The notes beneath the pieces are model-generated. The model was not told the DNA's origin, did not search any database, and saw only the letters and a list, made by a program, of their open reading frames with translations. Made by a program: the position numbers and the translations under genes. Below are positions 42,942-50,565 of a stretch of 64,000 nt of DNA, in pieces. This stretch comes from VRUE01 sp963715625 (lineage in GTDB: Bacteria; Actinomycetota; Thermoleophilia; Solirubrobacterales; 70-9). Position 1 is the first letter of the stretch. Each line of letters starts with the position of its first letter. Where the stretch lies: assembly GCA_963715625.1 (NCBI GenBank), contig OY970260.1:1798001-1862000 (forward strand), written 5' to 3'.

Positions 42942-44162
42942 TCAGTGTGGTACGAGCCTGTAGACCGGCCCCTCGAGGGAGGCTACGTAGAGGCGGCCGC
43001 GGGCGTCTTCGCCGAAGCTGGAGGGGGTGTTGACGGCGGGGCCGAGGCGGCGGTCGTGGCTGGCGCGGCGCAGGTGGGGGACGAGGCTGCGCAGCTTGCC
43101 CGAGCAGAGGTCCGCGTAGACGTAGCGGCCGCGCAGCGAGGGGAGGCGGCGATCGTGGGAGACGTAGCCGCCGATGATCGTGCAGCTGCCGCCGTCGCGG
43201 CCGCGGCCGTAGGCCATGATCGGCTTCACCGTGCCGCCCGGGTCGGGGGTGTCGCCGTCCTCTTCGGTGTAGGGGGCGAAGCCCTCGAAGGCGTCCCAGC
43301 CGAAGTTGGCGCCGCCGGCGGCGCCCACGGTCGTGTAGTCGAGCTCCTCGAAGCGGTTCTGGCCGACGTCGGCGATCGCGATCCGCGGCCGCCCCGGCGC
43401 CGTCGTCGTGTCGAAGGAGAAGCGGAAGGGGTTGCGCAGGCCGTAGCTGTAGATCTCGTCGCGCCCGGGCCGCCCCACGAACGGGTTGCCGGCCGGGACC
43501 GAGTAGGGCTGCCCGCCGGAGGGCCGCGGGTCGATGCGCAGCAGCTTGCCCAGCAGGCTGTCGGTGCTCTGCGCGTTGTTGGGCGGGTCGCCGCCGGCGC
43601 CGCCGTCCCCCGTGCCCATGTAGAGGAGCTGGCCGAGGAACTGGAGCTGGCCGCCGTTGTGGTTGGCGTTGACCGGGTGGGGTATCTCGATGACGGTGCG
43701 GCGCGAGCCCCGCGCCGCCCGGGTGGCGCCGCGGCGGCGGAACTCGTCGACGCGGATGTTGCCGTCGTTGTCGGTGTAGTAGACGTAGAAGCGCCGGCTC
43801 TGCCCGTAGTCGGGGGGGAAGGCGATCGAGAGCAGCCCGCGCTCGCCGCCGTCGTAGCCGACCAGCCCCCGGATGTCGAGGAAGGGGTGCGCCAGCCTCT
43901 GCCCACCGCGCATGACCTCGACCCGGCCCTCCTGCTCGACGACGAAGAGCAGCTCCGGGAAGCCGGGCGCCCCGCTGACGAAGGTCGGGCTCTCGAAGCT
44001 GCCGACCCGCTTCAGCGCCACCTTGCGGTCGTCATTTCTCCCGCCTTGCGGTTGAAATGACGACCGCACTTCGGATTCGTCGCCTGCGGGACCCTTTGCC
44101 GACCCGCAGGCCGGCAGCGCAAGAAGGGCTAGGACGGCCGCGGCGAGGGCGGCCAGCCTCAC
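42942..44162 (-). CDS. PQQ-dependent sugar-dehydrogenase-like lipoprotein (beta-propeller)
   Basis: 406 residues from GTG 44162, overlapping the upstream stop (GTGA). Lipobox LLALPAC. The propeller of soluble glucose dehydrogenase / Hip type is clear: FVVEQEGRVEVMR, GERGLLSIAFPPDY, HPVNANHNGGQLQF, MGTGDGGAGGDPPNNAQ, YSYGLRNPFRFSFD, GWDAFEGFAPY. These are the regions that hold PQQ, calcium and the catalytic His in the family. It oxidises sugars or related polyols outside the membrane if PQQ is available; no pqq genes are in this window. Confidence 0.85.
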   Translation of the reverse strand: MRLAALAAAVLALLALPACGSAKGPAGDESEVRSSFQPQGGRNDDRKVALKRVGSFESPTFVSGAPGFPELLFVVEQEGRVEVMRGGQRLAHPFLDIRGLVGYDGGERGLLSIAFPPDYGQSRRFYVYYTDNDGNIRVDEFRRRGATRAARGSRRTVIEIPHPVNANHNGGQLQFLGQLLYMGTGDGGAGGDPPNNAQSTDSLLGKLLRIDPRPSGGQPYSVPAGNPFVGRPGRDEIYSYGLRNPFRFSFDTTTAPGRPRIAIADVGQNRFEELDYTTVGAAGGANFGWDAFEGFAPYTEEDGDTPDPGGTVKPIMAYGRGRDGGSCTIIGGYVSHDRRLPSLRGRYVYADLCSGKLRSLVPHLRRASHDRRLGPAVNTPSSFGEDARGRLYVASLEGPVYRLVPH

Positions 44163-44836
44163 TTTTCGACGACCTCGCCGGAGTCGGTGACGACCTTGTC
44201 GGGGGTTGCCGAGACGATCCGGGCCGCGATCGAGCCGCCGGGTTCGCTGCCGCCGGCGGTGACCGCCCTGGCCTGGCCGCCGAAGCCGGCGTCGACGACG
44301 AAGCGGAGCACGTAGCGGCCGGTCCGCACCGCGCTCAGCTTCCAGACCACGTTGGCGGTCGCGCCCGGCTTCAGCTCGCCGAAGGCGAAGGTCTTCGGGT
44401 TGGACGTGCCCGCCCCGCCGGGTTCGGAGGAGCCGGCGAATTTCGGGTAGCGGAGGGCGAGCACCCAGACGGGACGGTCGGGCTGGGCGAGGCCGGGCTC
44501 GGGGTCGCGGATCGCGAAGGGCAGGCTGGACGCCTGTCCCTCCCGGCCCGCGATCGAGATCGACACGGCCAGGGCCGGGACCGTCCTGCGCCCGGTGTTG
44601 CGGATGCCGAGCCGCAGCAGCGAGGTCCGGCCGAGCACCTGGCGCGCCGGGAACTCGGCGAAGACGACCTCGACCGTGTACTTGCCGGCGGGCTCGTTCG
44701 CGTCCGAGGACGGTTCGTCGCCGCAGGCGCCGGCCGAGGCCGCGAGAGCGGCGGCGGCGACAGCCACGATCGCCGCCCGCAGGCGGGAACGCGAAGCGTG
44801 TATGCGATGCCCCCCCACAGGCGCCGAACATAGCAC
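44159..44836 (-). CDS. Lipoprotein of unknown function
   Basis: 225 residues from ATG 44836; a GTG further in is possible. Lipobox AASAGAC after a hydrophobic stretch (AAIVAVAAAALAASAGAC). The rest is a beta-sandwich-like domain (LRLGIRNTGRRTVPALAVSI, GELKPGATANVVWKLSAVRT, YVLRFVVDAG) of the CARDB/DUF11 kind. It is co-translated with the sugar-dehydrogenase-like lipoprotein and could scaffold it. Confidence 0.65.
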   Translation of the reverse strand: MLCSAPVGGHRIHASRSRLRAAIVAVAAAALAASAGACGDEPSSDANEPAGKYTVEVVFAEFPARQVLGRTSLLRLGIRNTGRRTVPALAVSISIAGREGQASSLPFAIRDPEPGLAQPDRPVWVLALRYPKFAGSSEPGGAGTSNPKTFAFGELKPGATANVVWKLSAVRTGRYVLRFVVDAGFGGQARAVTAGGSEPGGSIAARIVSATPDKVVTDSGEVVEK

Positions 44837-44935
44837 GGGGGTTGGCCGTTCCCGGCCGCCTGCCGGGCCCCTTTAGCCCGAACTCAACAGTGCCCACCGG
44901 CGCATCGCATAGACTCGCTCGGAGGAGGGAGAACG

Positions 44936-45742
44936 TTGGTCGGATCCGCTGTGAACAGGGCGTTCCTGCCCGCAAAGTCGCTGTTCGAACAGGTCGGGGA
45001 CATGATGATCCTCACCGCTCGCACGCTCGTCTCCGCGGTCAAGCCCCCCTACCCCTACGGCGAGGAGTTCATCGGCCAGTTCCTCTTCGCCCTGCAGCTC
45101 TGCTGGTTCCCGCTGCTGGTCTCCACCGTCGCCTTCGGCTTCGGCGCCCCGGGCCTGCAGGCGGCCAACTTCCTCTCCCTCTTCGGCGCGCTCGACCGTC
45201 TCGGCGGCTTCTTCGTCCTCGCCTCGATCCGCGAGTTCGCGCCGTTCGTGACCGCGGTGGTCGTCGCCGGCGTCGCCGGCACCGCGATCACCGCCGACCT
45301 CGGCGCCCGCAAGATCCGCGAGGAGCTCGACGCCCTGCAGGTGCTCGGCGTCGACCCGATCAAGAACCTGGTCGTGCCGCGCTTCCTCGCCCTGATGCTG
45401 ATCACCGGCCTGCTCGACATCTACGCCCTGGTCTTCGGGATCAGCGGCGGCATCATCACCGAGCTCCTCTACGAGCAGCCGCTCGGCGGCTTCCTCGCCA
45501 CCCTCTTCTCCAACGCCTCGATCACCGACCTCTGGGGCTCGGTGATCAAGTGCACGCTGTTCGGCGCGATCATCGCCGTCGTCTGCTCCTACAAGGGGAT
45601 GACCGCGTCCGGCGGCGCGGCGGGCGTCGGCCGCGCCGTCAACCAGGCGGTCGTGATCTCCTTCATGGGCGTCTTCGCCTTCAACTACGCCTTCACCCAG
45701 ACCCTGCTCGCCACCAACCCGGAGCTGCAGACGATCCGATGA
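44936..45742 (+). CDS. MlaE/YrbE-type ABC permease, first subunit
   Basis: 268 residues from TTG 44936 with GGAGGAGGGAG just upstream. Several transmembrane segments and the family core VTAVVVAGVAGTAITADLGA, RKIREELDALQVLGVDP and YKGMTASGGAAGVGRAVNQA. In Mce systems two such permeases and an MlaF ATPase move lipids or sterols across the inner membrane. It overlaps the second permease (ATGA). Confidence 0.9.
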   Translation: MVGSAVNRAFLPAKSLFEQVGDMMILTARTLVSAVKPPYPYGEEFIGQFLFALQLCWFPLLVSTVAFGFGAPGLQAANFLSLFGALDRLGGFFVLASIREFAPFVTAVVVAGVAGTAITADLGARKIREELDALQVLGVDPIKNLVVPRFLALMLITGLLDIYALVFGISGGIITELLYEQPLGGFLATLFSNASITDLWGSVIKCTLFGAIIAVVCSYKGMTASGGAAGVGRAVNQAVVISFMGVFAFNYAFTQTLLATNPELQTIR

Positions 45743-46536
45743 ACGCCTGGCTGGACGTTCCGCGCGGCTGGCTCGACTCCTTCGGCGAGATCGCCCGCTT
45801 CGGCTCGCGCATCGCCGGCCTCGTCTACAGCGGCCGCGTCCTGCGCTTCTTCGGCGAGAGCCTGCGCCAGGCCGGCATCCTGATCCTCGGCTCGGCGATG
45901 ATCATCTGGGGCCTCGTCTTCATCCTCGGCCTGCAGTGCGGGATCGAGGGCGCCTACCTGCTGCGCGCCCAGGGTGCGCCCGCCTACGCCGGCGTCTTCT
46001 CGGCCTGGTGCGACCTGCGCGAGATCATGCCCTACGCCTTCGGCTACATGCTGGCGGCCAAGGTCGGGACCGGGATCGTCGCCGAGCTCGGCGCGATGCG
46101 GATCTCCGACGAGATCGACGCGCTCGAGGTGATGGGCGTGCCCCCCGTCACCTTCCTCTGCGCGACCCGCCTGCTCGCCGCCTGGATCGCCTTCCCCTTC
46201 ATATACCTGGTCGGGATCGGGATCATGTACTTCGCCAGCTACATCGCCGTCGTCCAGCAGATCGGCGACGTCTCCTCCGGCGGCTACCTCTTGATCTTCT
46301 GGGTGTTCCAGAACCCGCCGGACCTCCTCTTCAGCCTGATCAAGGGGATGTTCATGGCCACCGCCATCGTCCTGGTCGGCTGCTACTACGGCTACACGGC
46401 GTCGGGCGGCCCGGTCGGGGTCGGCACCGCGACCGCGAAGTCGATGGTCCTCAACATCGTCCTGGTCCACATCATCGGGATGCTGGGCACCCTGGTCTTC
46501 TGGGGAGCGAACCCGCGAGCGCCGATAGGAGGCTGA
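45739..46536 (+). CDS. MlaE/YrbE-type ABC permease, second subunit
   Basis: 265 residues from ATG 45739. Core motifs correspond to those of subunit one: AKVGTGIVAELGAMRISDEI, DALEVMGVPPVTFL and GYTASGGPVGVGTATAKSMV. The two permeases form the heterodimeric channel. It is followed 9 bp later by the ATPase gene. Confidence 0.9.
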   Translation: MNAWLDVPRGWLDSFGEIARFGSRIAGLVYSGRVLRFFGESLRQAGILILGSAMIIWGLVFILGLQCGIEGAYLLRAQGAPAYAGVFSAWCDLREIMPYAFGYMLAAKVGTGIVAELGAMRISDEIDALEVMGVPPVTFLCATRLLAAWIAFPFIYLVGIGIMYFASYIAVVQQIGDVSSGGYLLIFWVFQNPPDLLFSLIKGMFMATAIVLVGCYYGYTASGGPVGVGTATAKSMVLNIVLVHIIGMLGTLVFWGANPRAPIGG

Positions 46537-46545
46537 GTTAGGTTT

Positions 46546-47496
46546 ATGTCGATGGATGAGCCGATGGACGATCCGAGCCAGGTGGGAGAGGAGCAGCCGG
46601 TGCGAGAGGAGCCCGCGCCCAGCGGCCCCTACGTCAGCGACGACGGGATGACGATGGGGCGCGACTTCGTCATCCCCGGCGTCGACCCGGCGGAGTCCGA
46701 CCCCTACCGCTTCCACACCGGCCGCAAGCGCGACCACGGCGGCACCGACGCGATCGAGATCATCGACCTGGTCAAGCAGTTCGGCCGCGCCCGCATCCTC
46801 AACGGCCTCAACCTCGGCCTGCCCGAGGACCAGGTCTCGATGGTGCTGGGGCCGTCGGGGACGGGCAAGAGCGTCCTGATCAAGCACATCGTCGGGCTCC
46901 TGCACCCGGACTCCGGCGACGTGCTCGTGCACGGCGAGTCGATCCCGAACATGACCGACGACGAGCTCTTCGACGTGCGCAAGAAGTTCGGCCTGCTCTT
47001 CCAGGACGGCGCGCTGTTCGGCTCGATGAACATCTTTGACAACACCGCCTTCCCGCTGCGCCAGCACACCGACAAGAGCGAGGAGGAGATCGGCGAGATC
47101 TGCAATCGCCGCCTCAAGGAGGTGGGGCTGAGCGAGGCGATCTACAAGATGCCGAACGAGCTCTCAGGCGGGATGCGCAAGCGCGCCGGCTTCGCCCGCG
47201 CGCTGGTGCTGGAACCGGCGATCGTGATGTTCGACGAGCCCGACTCCGGGCTCGACCCGGTGCGCACGGCGCTGCTCTGCGAGTTGGTGCGCGAGGTACA
47301 CGAAGAGAACGGCGGCTGCTACCTGATTATCAGCCACGACCTCGCGACGGCGCGGCGAGTCCCCGACTTCCTTGCCGTGCTCTGGAACGGCAAGATCGTC
47401 GAGTCGGGGCCGAAGGAGGAACTGTTCGACTCGGAGAACCGCTTCGTGCACCAGTTCCTCAACGCGGACGTGACGGGTCCGTTGTCGATGGATTGA
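46546..47496 (+). CDS. MlaF/MkL-type ABC ATPase
   Basis: 316 residues from ATG 46546 (ATG 46552 possible; AGGAGG at 46527-46532). About 75 residues of charged N-terminal extension precede the ATPase. Walker A LGPSGTGKSVLIKHI, signature ELSGGMRKRAGFARAL, Walker B IVMFDEPDSGLDPVR, H-loop LIISHDLATA. It powers the two MlaE permeases. Usually MCE-domain substrate proteins follow; here the next gene encodes a thioredoxin-fold protein instead. Confidence 0.9.
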   Translation: MSMDEPMDDPSQVGEEQPVREEPAPSGPYVSDDGMTMGRDFVIPGVDPAESDPYRFHTGRKRDHGGTDAIEIIDLVKQFGRARILNGLNLGLPEDQVSMVLGPSGTGKSVLIKHIVGLLHPDSGDVLVHGESIPNMTDDELFDVRKKFGLLFQDGALFGSMNIFDNTAFPLRQHTDKSEEEIGEICNRRLKEVGLSEAIYKMPNELSGGMRKRAGFARALVLEPAIVMFDEPDSGLDPVRTALLCELVREVHEENGGCYLIISHDLATARRVPDFLAVLWNGKIVESGPKEELFDSENRFVHQFLNADVTGPLSMD

Positions 47497-47524
47497 GCAG
47501 GGAGACGGGCGGGTGCCCCTCCTC

Positions 47525-47544
47525 TCTCAACTTTTTCGTGTGTG
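47525..47544. repeat. Possible half copy of the family 3 core
   Basis: TCTCAACTTTTTCGTGTGTG resembles the left part of the fold-back core (TTAACTTTTTCGGTG) but no CGAAAAAGT partner or matched arms are present. It may be a decayed remnant. Confidence 0.3.
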
Positions 47545-47564
47545 CGAGGCGGGGTGGGCGGGCT

Positions 47565-48227
47565 GTGAGGGATCGATATTCCATGGCGGTCGGGTTGCTG
47601 TTCGCTGCGGTGATCGCGATCGCGCTCGCCAACACGTTGGGGAGCGGTGACGAAGGGACCTTGGGGCTCGACGAGCTCGAGCCGCGCTGGGCGCTGCCGG
47701 AGTTTGCGGTGCCGCGGGCGGCGGGGGGGCTCGAAGGAGATGCCAACGTCGCCCAGGACGATTGCGAGACCTCGCGGGCGCCCTGTCCGGAGAGCGCCCG
47801 GCGGGCTCCCGCATGCGGCATTCGAACGCCGGGTGCGATCCGGGTCTGTGACTTCTTCGCGCGGCCGCTGGTGCTCTCGTTCTGGTTCTCCCAGGGCGGC
47901 GACTGCGTCGCCGAGCAGGACGTGGTCGACCGCGTGTACGCGCGCTACCGTGGCCGGGTGGGCTTCCTCTCGCTGAACGTCCGCGACGATCGCGACAGCG
48001 TCCGCGAGACGATCCGCCGTCGCGGCTGGCGGATGCCGGTCGGCTACGACCGCGACGGGGCCGTCGCCGGCCTCTACCGCGTCGGCGGCTGCCCCACCTT
48101 CGCCTTCGCCTATCCCGGCGGCACCCTCCAGGACGCGAGCATCGGCGAGCTGACCGCGGCCCAGCTCGGCGCCCGCGTCGAGGCGCTTCTGCGCGCGACC
48201 CGCGTGGCGGAGGCAGGCCGACTGTGA
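47565..48227 (+). CDS. Membrane-anchored thioredoxin-fold protein lacking CxxC
   Basis: 220 residues from GTG 47565. N-terminal anchor (MAVGLLFAAVIAIALANTL). The domain from about residue 60 has thioredoxin order: LVLSFWFSQGGDCVAEQDVV, VGFLSLNVRDDRDSV, GGCPTFAFAYPGG with the cis-Pro. At the active site only one Cys (GDCVAEQ) is present, like peroxiredoxin-type TlpA relatives. A cysteine cluster lies in the linker (DDCETSRAPCPESARRAPAC). An extracytoplasmic redox role is plausible. Confidence 0.65.
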   Translation: MRDRYSMAVGLLFAAVIAIALANTLGSGDEGTLGLDELEPRWALPEFAVPRAAGGLEGDANVAQDDCETSRAPCPESARRAPACGIRTPGAIRVCDFFARPLVLSFWFSQGGDCVAEQDVVDRVYARYRGRVGFLSLNVRDDRDSVRETIRRRGWRMPVGYDRDGAVAGLYRVGGCPTFAFAYPGGTLQDASIGELTAAQLGARVEALLRATRVAEAGRL

Positions 48228-48249
48228 CCGCCGAGGCCACCGCCCCGCG

Positions 48250-48296
48250 AACTGCATCAACTTCTCTGTCTGCTGGGCATATAAGTTGATGCAGTT
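48250..48296. repeat. Palindrome at the start of the B3/B4 gene
   Basis: Perfect 14-bp arms, AACTGCATCAACTT (48250-48263) and its complement (48283-48296), 19-bp spacer. The right arm contains the ATG (48289) used by the next gene. Confidence 0.85.
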
Positions 48297-48942
48297 GGGA
48301 GAGGAGGGCGGCTGGGGCCCCGCACAGGGCTGGGTCGCCCCCCAAATCGCCGAGGAGTTCCCGGACCTTGGGATCGCCTGGGTCGAGGTCGATGCGCGCT
48401 CCGGGCGCAGCCCCGAGTCGGTTCGCCTGCGGCTGCGCGGCCTCTCGGACCGCTTCTACGGCGCCCACGCGGTCCACATGCGCGAGCGGCCGATTCCCTG
48501 GGCCTACCGCGTCTTCTTCCGCCAGATCGGGCTCGACCCCGACCGCACCCGCACCCCGGTCGAGCAGCTTGCGCTGGACCGGCTCCACGACGGCGCCTTC
48601 CTCAGCCGCGGCATGCCCGGCGACGCGCTGACGATCGCGATCGCCGAGACCGGGGTCGCCCTGCGCACCTTCGATTCCGGTCGGCTGCAGGGAAGGCTCT
48701 GCATCCGCGGCTCCGCGCCCGGCGAGTCGCTGCCGGGCAGGCCGGCCGAGCTCGAGCAGGGGACGCTGACGATCGCCGACGAGGGGGGGCCGGTCGAGCT
48801 GCTCTTCGGCGGCACCCACGAGCGCCCCCCCGGCCGCGACACGCAACAGGTCACGATCGCCGCGGTGCAGGTCAAGGGCGTGCCCCAGGCCGCGGTCGAC
48901 GAGGCCCTCTGGCTCGCTGCCTCGACCATCGAAGCCGGGTGA
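48289..48942 (+). CDS. B3/B4 tRNA-binding-domain protein
   Basis: 217 residues from ATG 48289 (or TTG 48286). GWVAPQIAEEFPDLGIAWVE, SVRLRLRGLSDRFYGAHAVHM, IPWAYRVFFRQIGLDPDRTR, TPVEQLALDRLHDGAFLS and the late CIRGSAPGE, FGGTHE form the B3/4 domain seen in the phenylalanyl-tRNA synthetase beta chain and in stand-alone proteins of unknown role (possible editing). A GTG at 48224 overlapping the previous stop could be the older start, but that frame closes inside the palindrome at 48250-48296, so the start region has been rebuilt by the element. Confidence 0.75.
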   Translation: MQLGEEGGWGPAQGWVAPQIAEEFPDLGIAWVEVDARSGRSPESVRLRLRGLSDRFYGAHAVHMRERPIPWAYRVFFRQIGLDPDRTRTPVEQLALDRLHDGAFLSRGMPGDALTIAIAETGVALRTFDSGRLQGRLCIRGSAPGESLPGRPAELEQGTLTIADEGGPVELLFGGTHERPPGRDTQQVTIAAVQVKGVPQAAVDEALWLAASTIEAG

Positions 48943-48958
48943 GAGGCCCCAACAGCCC

Positions 48959-49007
48959 GTTCCGGTGCGCTTTATGTCGTTATTAACGACATAAAGCGCA
49001 CCGGAAC
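48959..49007. repeat. Palindrome family 2 copy, near-perfect 49 bp
   Basis: Arms of 24 bp (GTTCCGGTGCGCTTTATGTC and further) around a single central base. It is the best-preserved member of the family and probably close to the ancestral form. It lies between two co-directional genes. Confidence 0.9.
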
Positions 49008-49035
49008 GGTGGACTAGACTCGGGGCCGGGTCCTG

Positions 49036-49503
49036 ATGCCGGTTCTGCTCGAACGCGACACGCCGATAGCACCGCGGACGGGGGGCGACGAGCGCCTCGC
49101 CCGCGCCGAGCTGCGCCGCCAGATCGGCCGCCTCGAGCAGGAGTTGTCCCGGCTCTCGGTCAAGGCGTTCCCGCGCTTCTCGGTCGACACACGGGTCGAG
49201 GCGCCCGCGGGCCCGCCGCGGGTGGCCGGCCTCGAGCAGCTGGAGCGGGTGCGCGACGCGCTCGCGGTGCGGATCGGCGAGGCGCGACTCGCGCTGCGAG
49301 AGCGCGCCGACCTCGAGGCCCGCAACCGCGAGCTGCTGCGGCGGATGCTGGCCTCTCCGGCCGACCACAAGTGGGTGCGTGTCTCGCGGGAGGACATCGG
49401 CGAGCACGGCTGCGGCCACTGGCACTCCCGCCCCCGCCTCGGCCCGCTGGGGATGCTGATGGGCTGGTGGCGGGTCAAGGTCTCCTCCGGATGCCCGTTA
49501 CCC
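49036..49503 (+). CDS. Coiled-coil protein with conserved C-terminal Cys/His block, end uncertain
   Basis: From ATG 49036 about 155 residues look real: a charged helical part (LARAELRRQIGRLEQELSRL, LERVRDALAVRIGEARLALR) and a compact block VSREDIGEHGCGHWHSRPRL...GWWRVKVSSGCPL that should be the natural end. However, the frame has no stop there and runs on to 50268 through the next gene. A stop is probably lost by an indel near 49500. Function unknown. Confidence 0.5.
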
Positions 49504-49510
49504 GGGCGGC

Positions 49511-49927
49511 TTGCGGCCGTTGAGCGCCAAGAGACAGAGGCCCGCCGCGGAGGAGAGGCCACCGGCTCCCTGGGGCAACTTCCCCCTGGCCGAGCTGGCG
49601 GTCCTCGCCGGCATCGTCTCGCTCATCGTCGGCGTGGTCGGCGGGAGTCCGGCCGCGCTCGGCGTGGGGGTTGCGCTCGCCGCCCTCGGCGGCCTCGAGG
49701 TCGCGGCGCGCGAGCACTTCGCCGGCTACCGCTCCCACACGACCCTGCTCGCCGGCACCGTCTTCGTCTTCGTCGTCGGCGGCCTCTTCTACCTCGCCGG
49801 GCTGGTCCTGGCGATCTGCCTCGGCATCGGCGCGGCAGCGTTCCTGGTGACCTTCTTCGCCCTGAGGCGCGCCTTTCAGCGCGCCTCGGGCGGGCTCTCG
49901 TTTCGCGTTGGCCGCCTCGGCGGCTGA
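49511..49927 (+). CDS. Small membrane protein, four predicted helices
   Basis: 138 residues from TTG 49511, just after the coiled-coil protein. Hydrophobic stretches: LAELAVLAGIVSLIVGVV, AALGVGVALAALGGLEVA, TLLAGTVFVFVVGGLFYLAG and LVLAICLGIGAAAFLVTFFA. Basic C-terminus. No family recognised; the upstream gene ends close by and the two may be co-transcribed. Confidence 0.6.
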   Translation: MRPLSAKRQRPAAEERPPAPWGNFPLAELAVLAGIVSLIVGVVGGSPAALGVGVALAALGGLEVAAREHFAGYRSHTTLLAGTVFVFVVGGLFYLAGLVLAICLGIGAAAFLVTFFALRRAFQRASGGLSFRVGRLGG

Positions 49928-49937
49928 CGGGCCCGCG

Positions 49938-50294
49938 TCAGACGAGAATCGATTCGCGGGAGGCCAGCTCGGTCGAGAGCAATGCGCGCTGGCGCGAGGT
50001 GAGCGTGCCGAGGCGCTTGTTCTCGCTGAGCGCCAGGCCGAGCAGGAACTTGCGGGCGCGGGTGCGGCCCCAGCGGCGCTGGCTGGTCAGCAGCTCGGCC
50101 AGGGTCATGCTCTCGGTCTCCCAGGGGCACTCGCGAACCACGTCTGCGGCCTCGACCTCTCCCCGGGCTATCGAGCGCTTCAACTCCGCCCTCGCAAGTC
50201 GCACCCGGTTGGCGCGTGCCAGCGCCTGCATGTGCTGCGGGGCTTGGATTGCGGGAACGGTCGTTTGAGCAGGGGCGATCGAAGCAGCGTCCAC
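49938..50294 (-). CDS. mIHF-like actinobacterial integration host factor homologue
   Basis: 118 residues from GTG 50294, with GGAGGA 8-13 bp upstream. The domain LARANRVRLARAELKRSIAR, then EVEAADVVRECPWETESMTL and LLTSQRRWGRTRARKFLLGL, ends LTSRQRALLSTEL. It aligns in order with mycobacterial mIHF (RARAELK, V.ALLE.LPKVGKVKA, RRLRGLGDRQR). That protein bends DNA non-specifically and is essential for nucleoid structure. Here the central helix-two-turn-helix has QRRWGRTRARKF rather than PKVGKVKAQ, so it may be a divergent paralogue. Confidence 0.75.
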   Translation of the reverse strand: MDAASIAPAQTTVPAIQAPQHMQALARANRVRLARAELKRSIARGEVEAADVVRECPWETESMTLAELLTSQRRWGRTRARKFLLGLALSENKRLGTLTSRQRALLSTELASRESILV

Positions 50295-50426
50295 TGGGAC
50301 TCCTCCCATTCGGGGGTTAACTGGTAGCTCGTTGCGCCGGCTGGAGGTGTGTCCACCTTGGCCTGGTCGAGTCGAGTGCTCCACCGTCTTGCTTCCCTGC
50401 CCCGGGATGCAGGCGGCGCGCAGGGC

Positions 50427-50455
50427 AAGCTATGCGGTGGGTCGTCGGGGGTCAA
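50427..50455 (-). promoter_or_regulatory. Putative promoter of the mIHF-like gene
   Basis: On the minus strand TTGACC (50455-50450), 17-bp spacer, TAGCTT (50432-50427). It gives an mRNA leader of about 130 bases before GTG 50294. No other structure is evident in the rest of the 250-bp gap. Confidence 0.5.
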
Positions 50456-50543
50456 CCCGGGGTCGCGCGGAGCTTCGCGGTCCGGTCGCTAAGAGCATCA
50501 TTTTCTTTACGAAATGGCCGCGCGGAGATCCAGGCGCGGAAGA

Positions 50544-50565
50544 AACTACCCCGAGCGGGGTAGTT
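50544..50565 (-). terminator. Intrinsic terminator overlapping a stop codon
   Basis: AACTACCCC GAGC GGGGTAGTT hairpin, followed on the minus strand by TTTCTT. The TAG stop of the oxoamine synthase gene lies within the stem. Confidence 0.7.
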
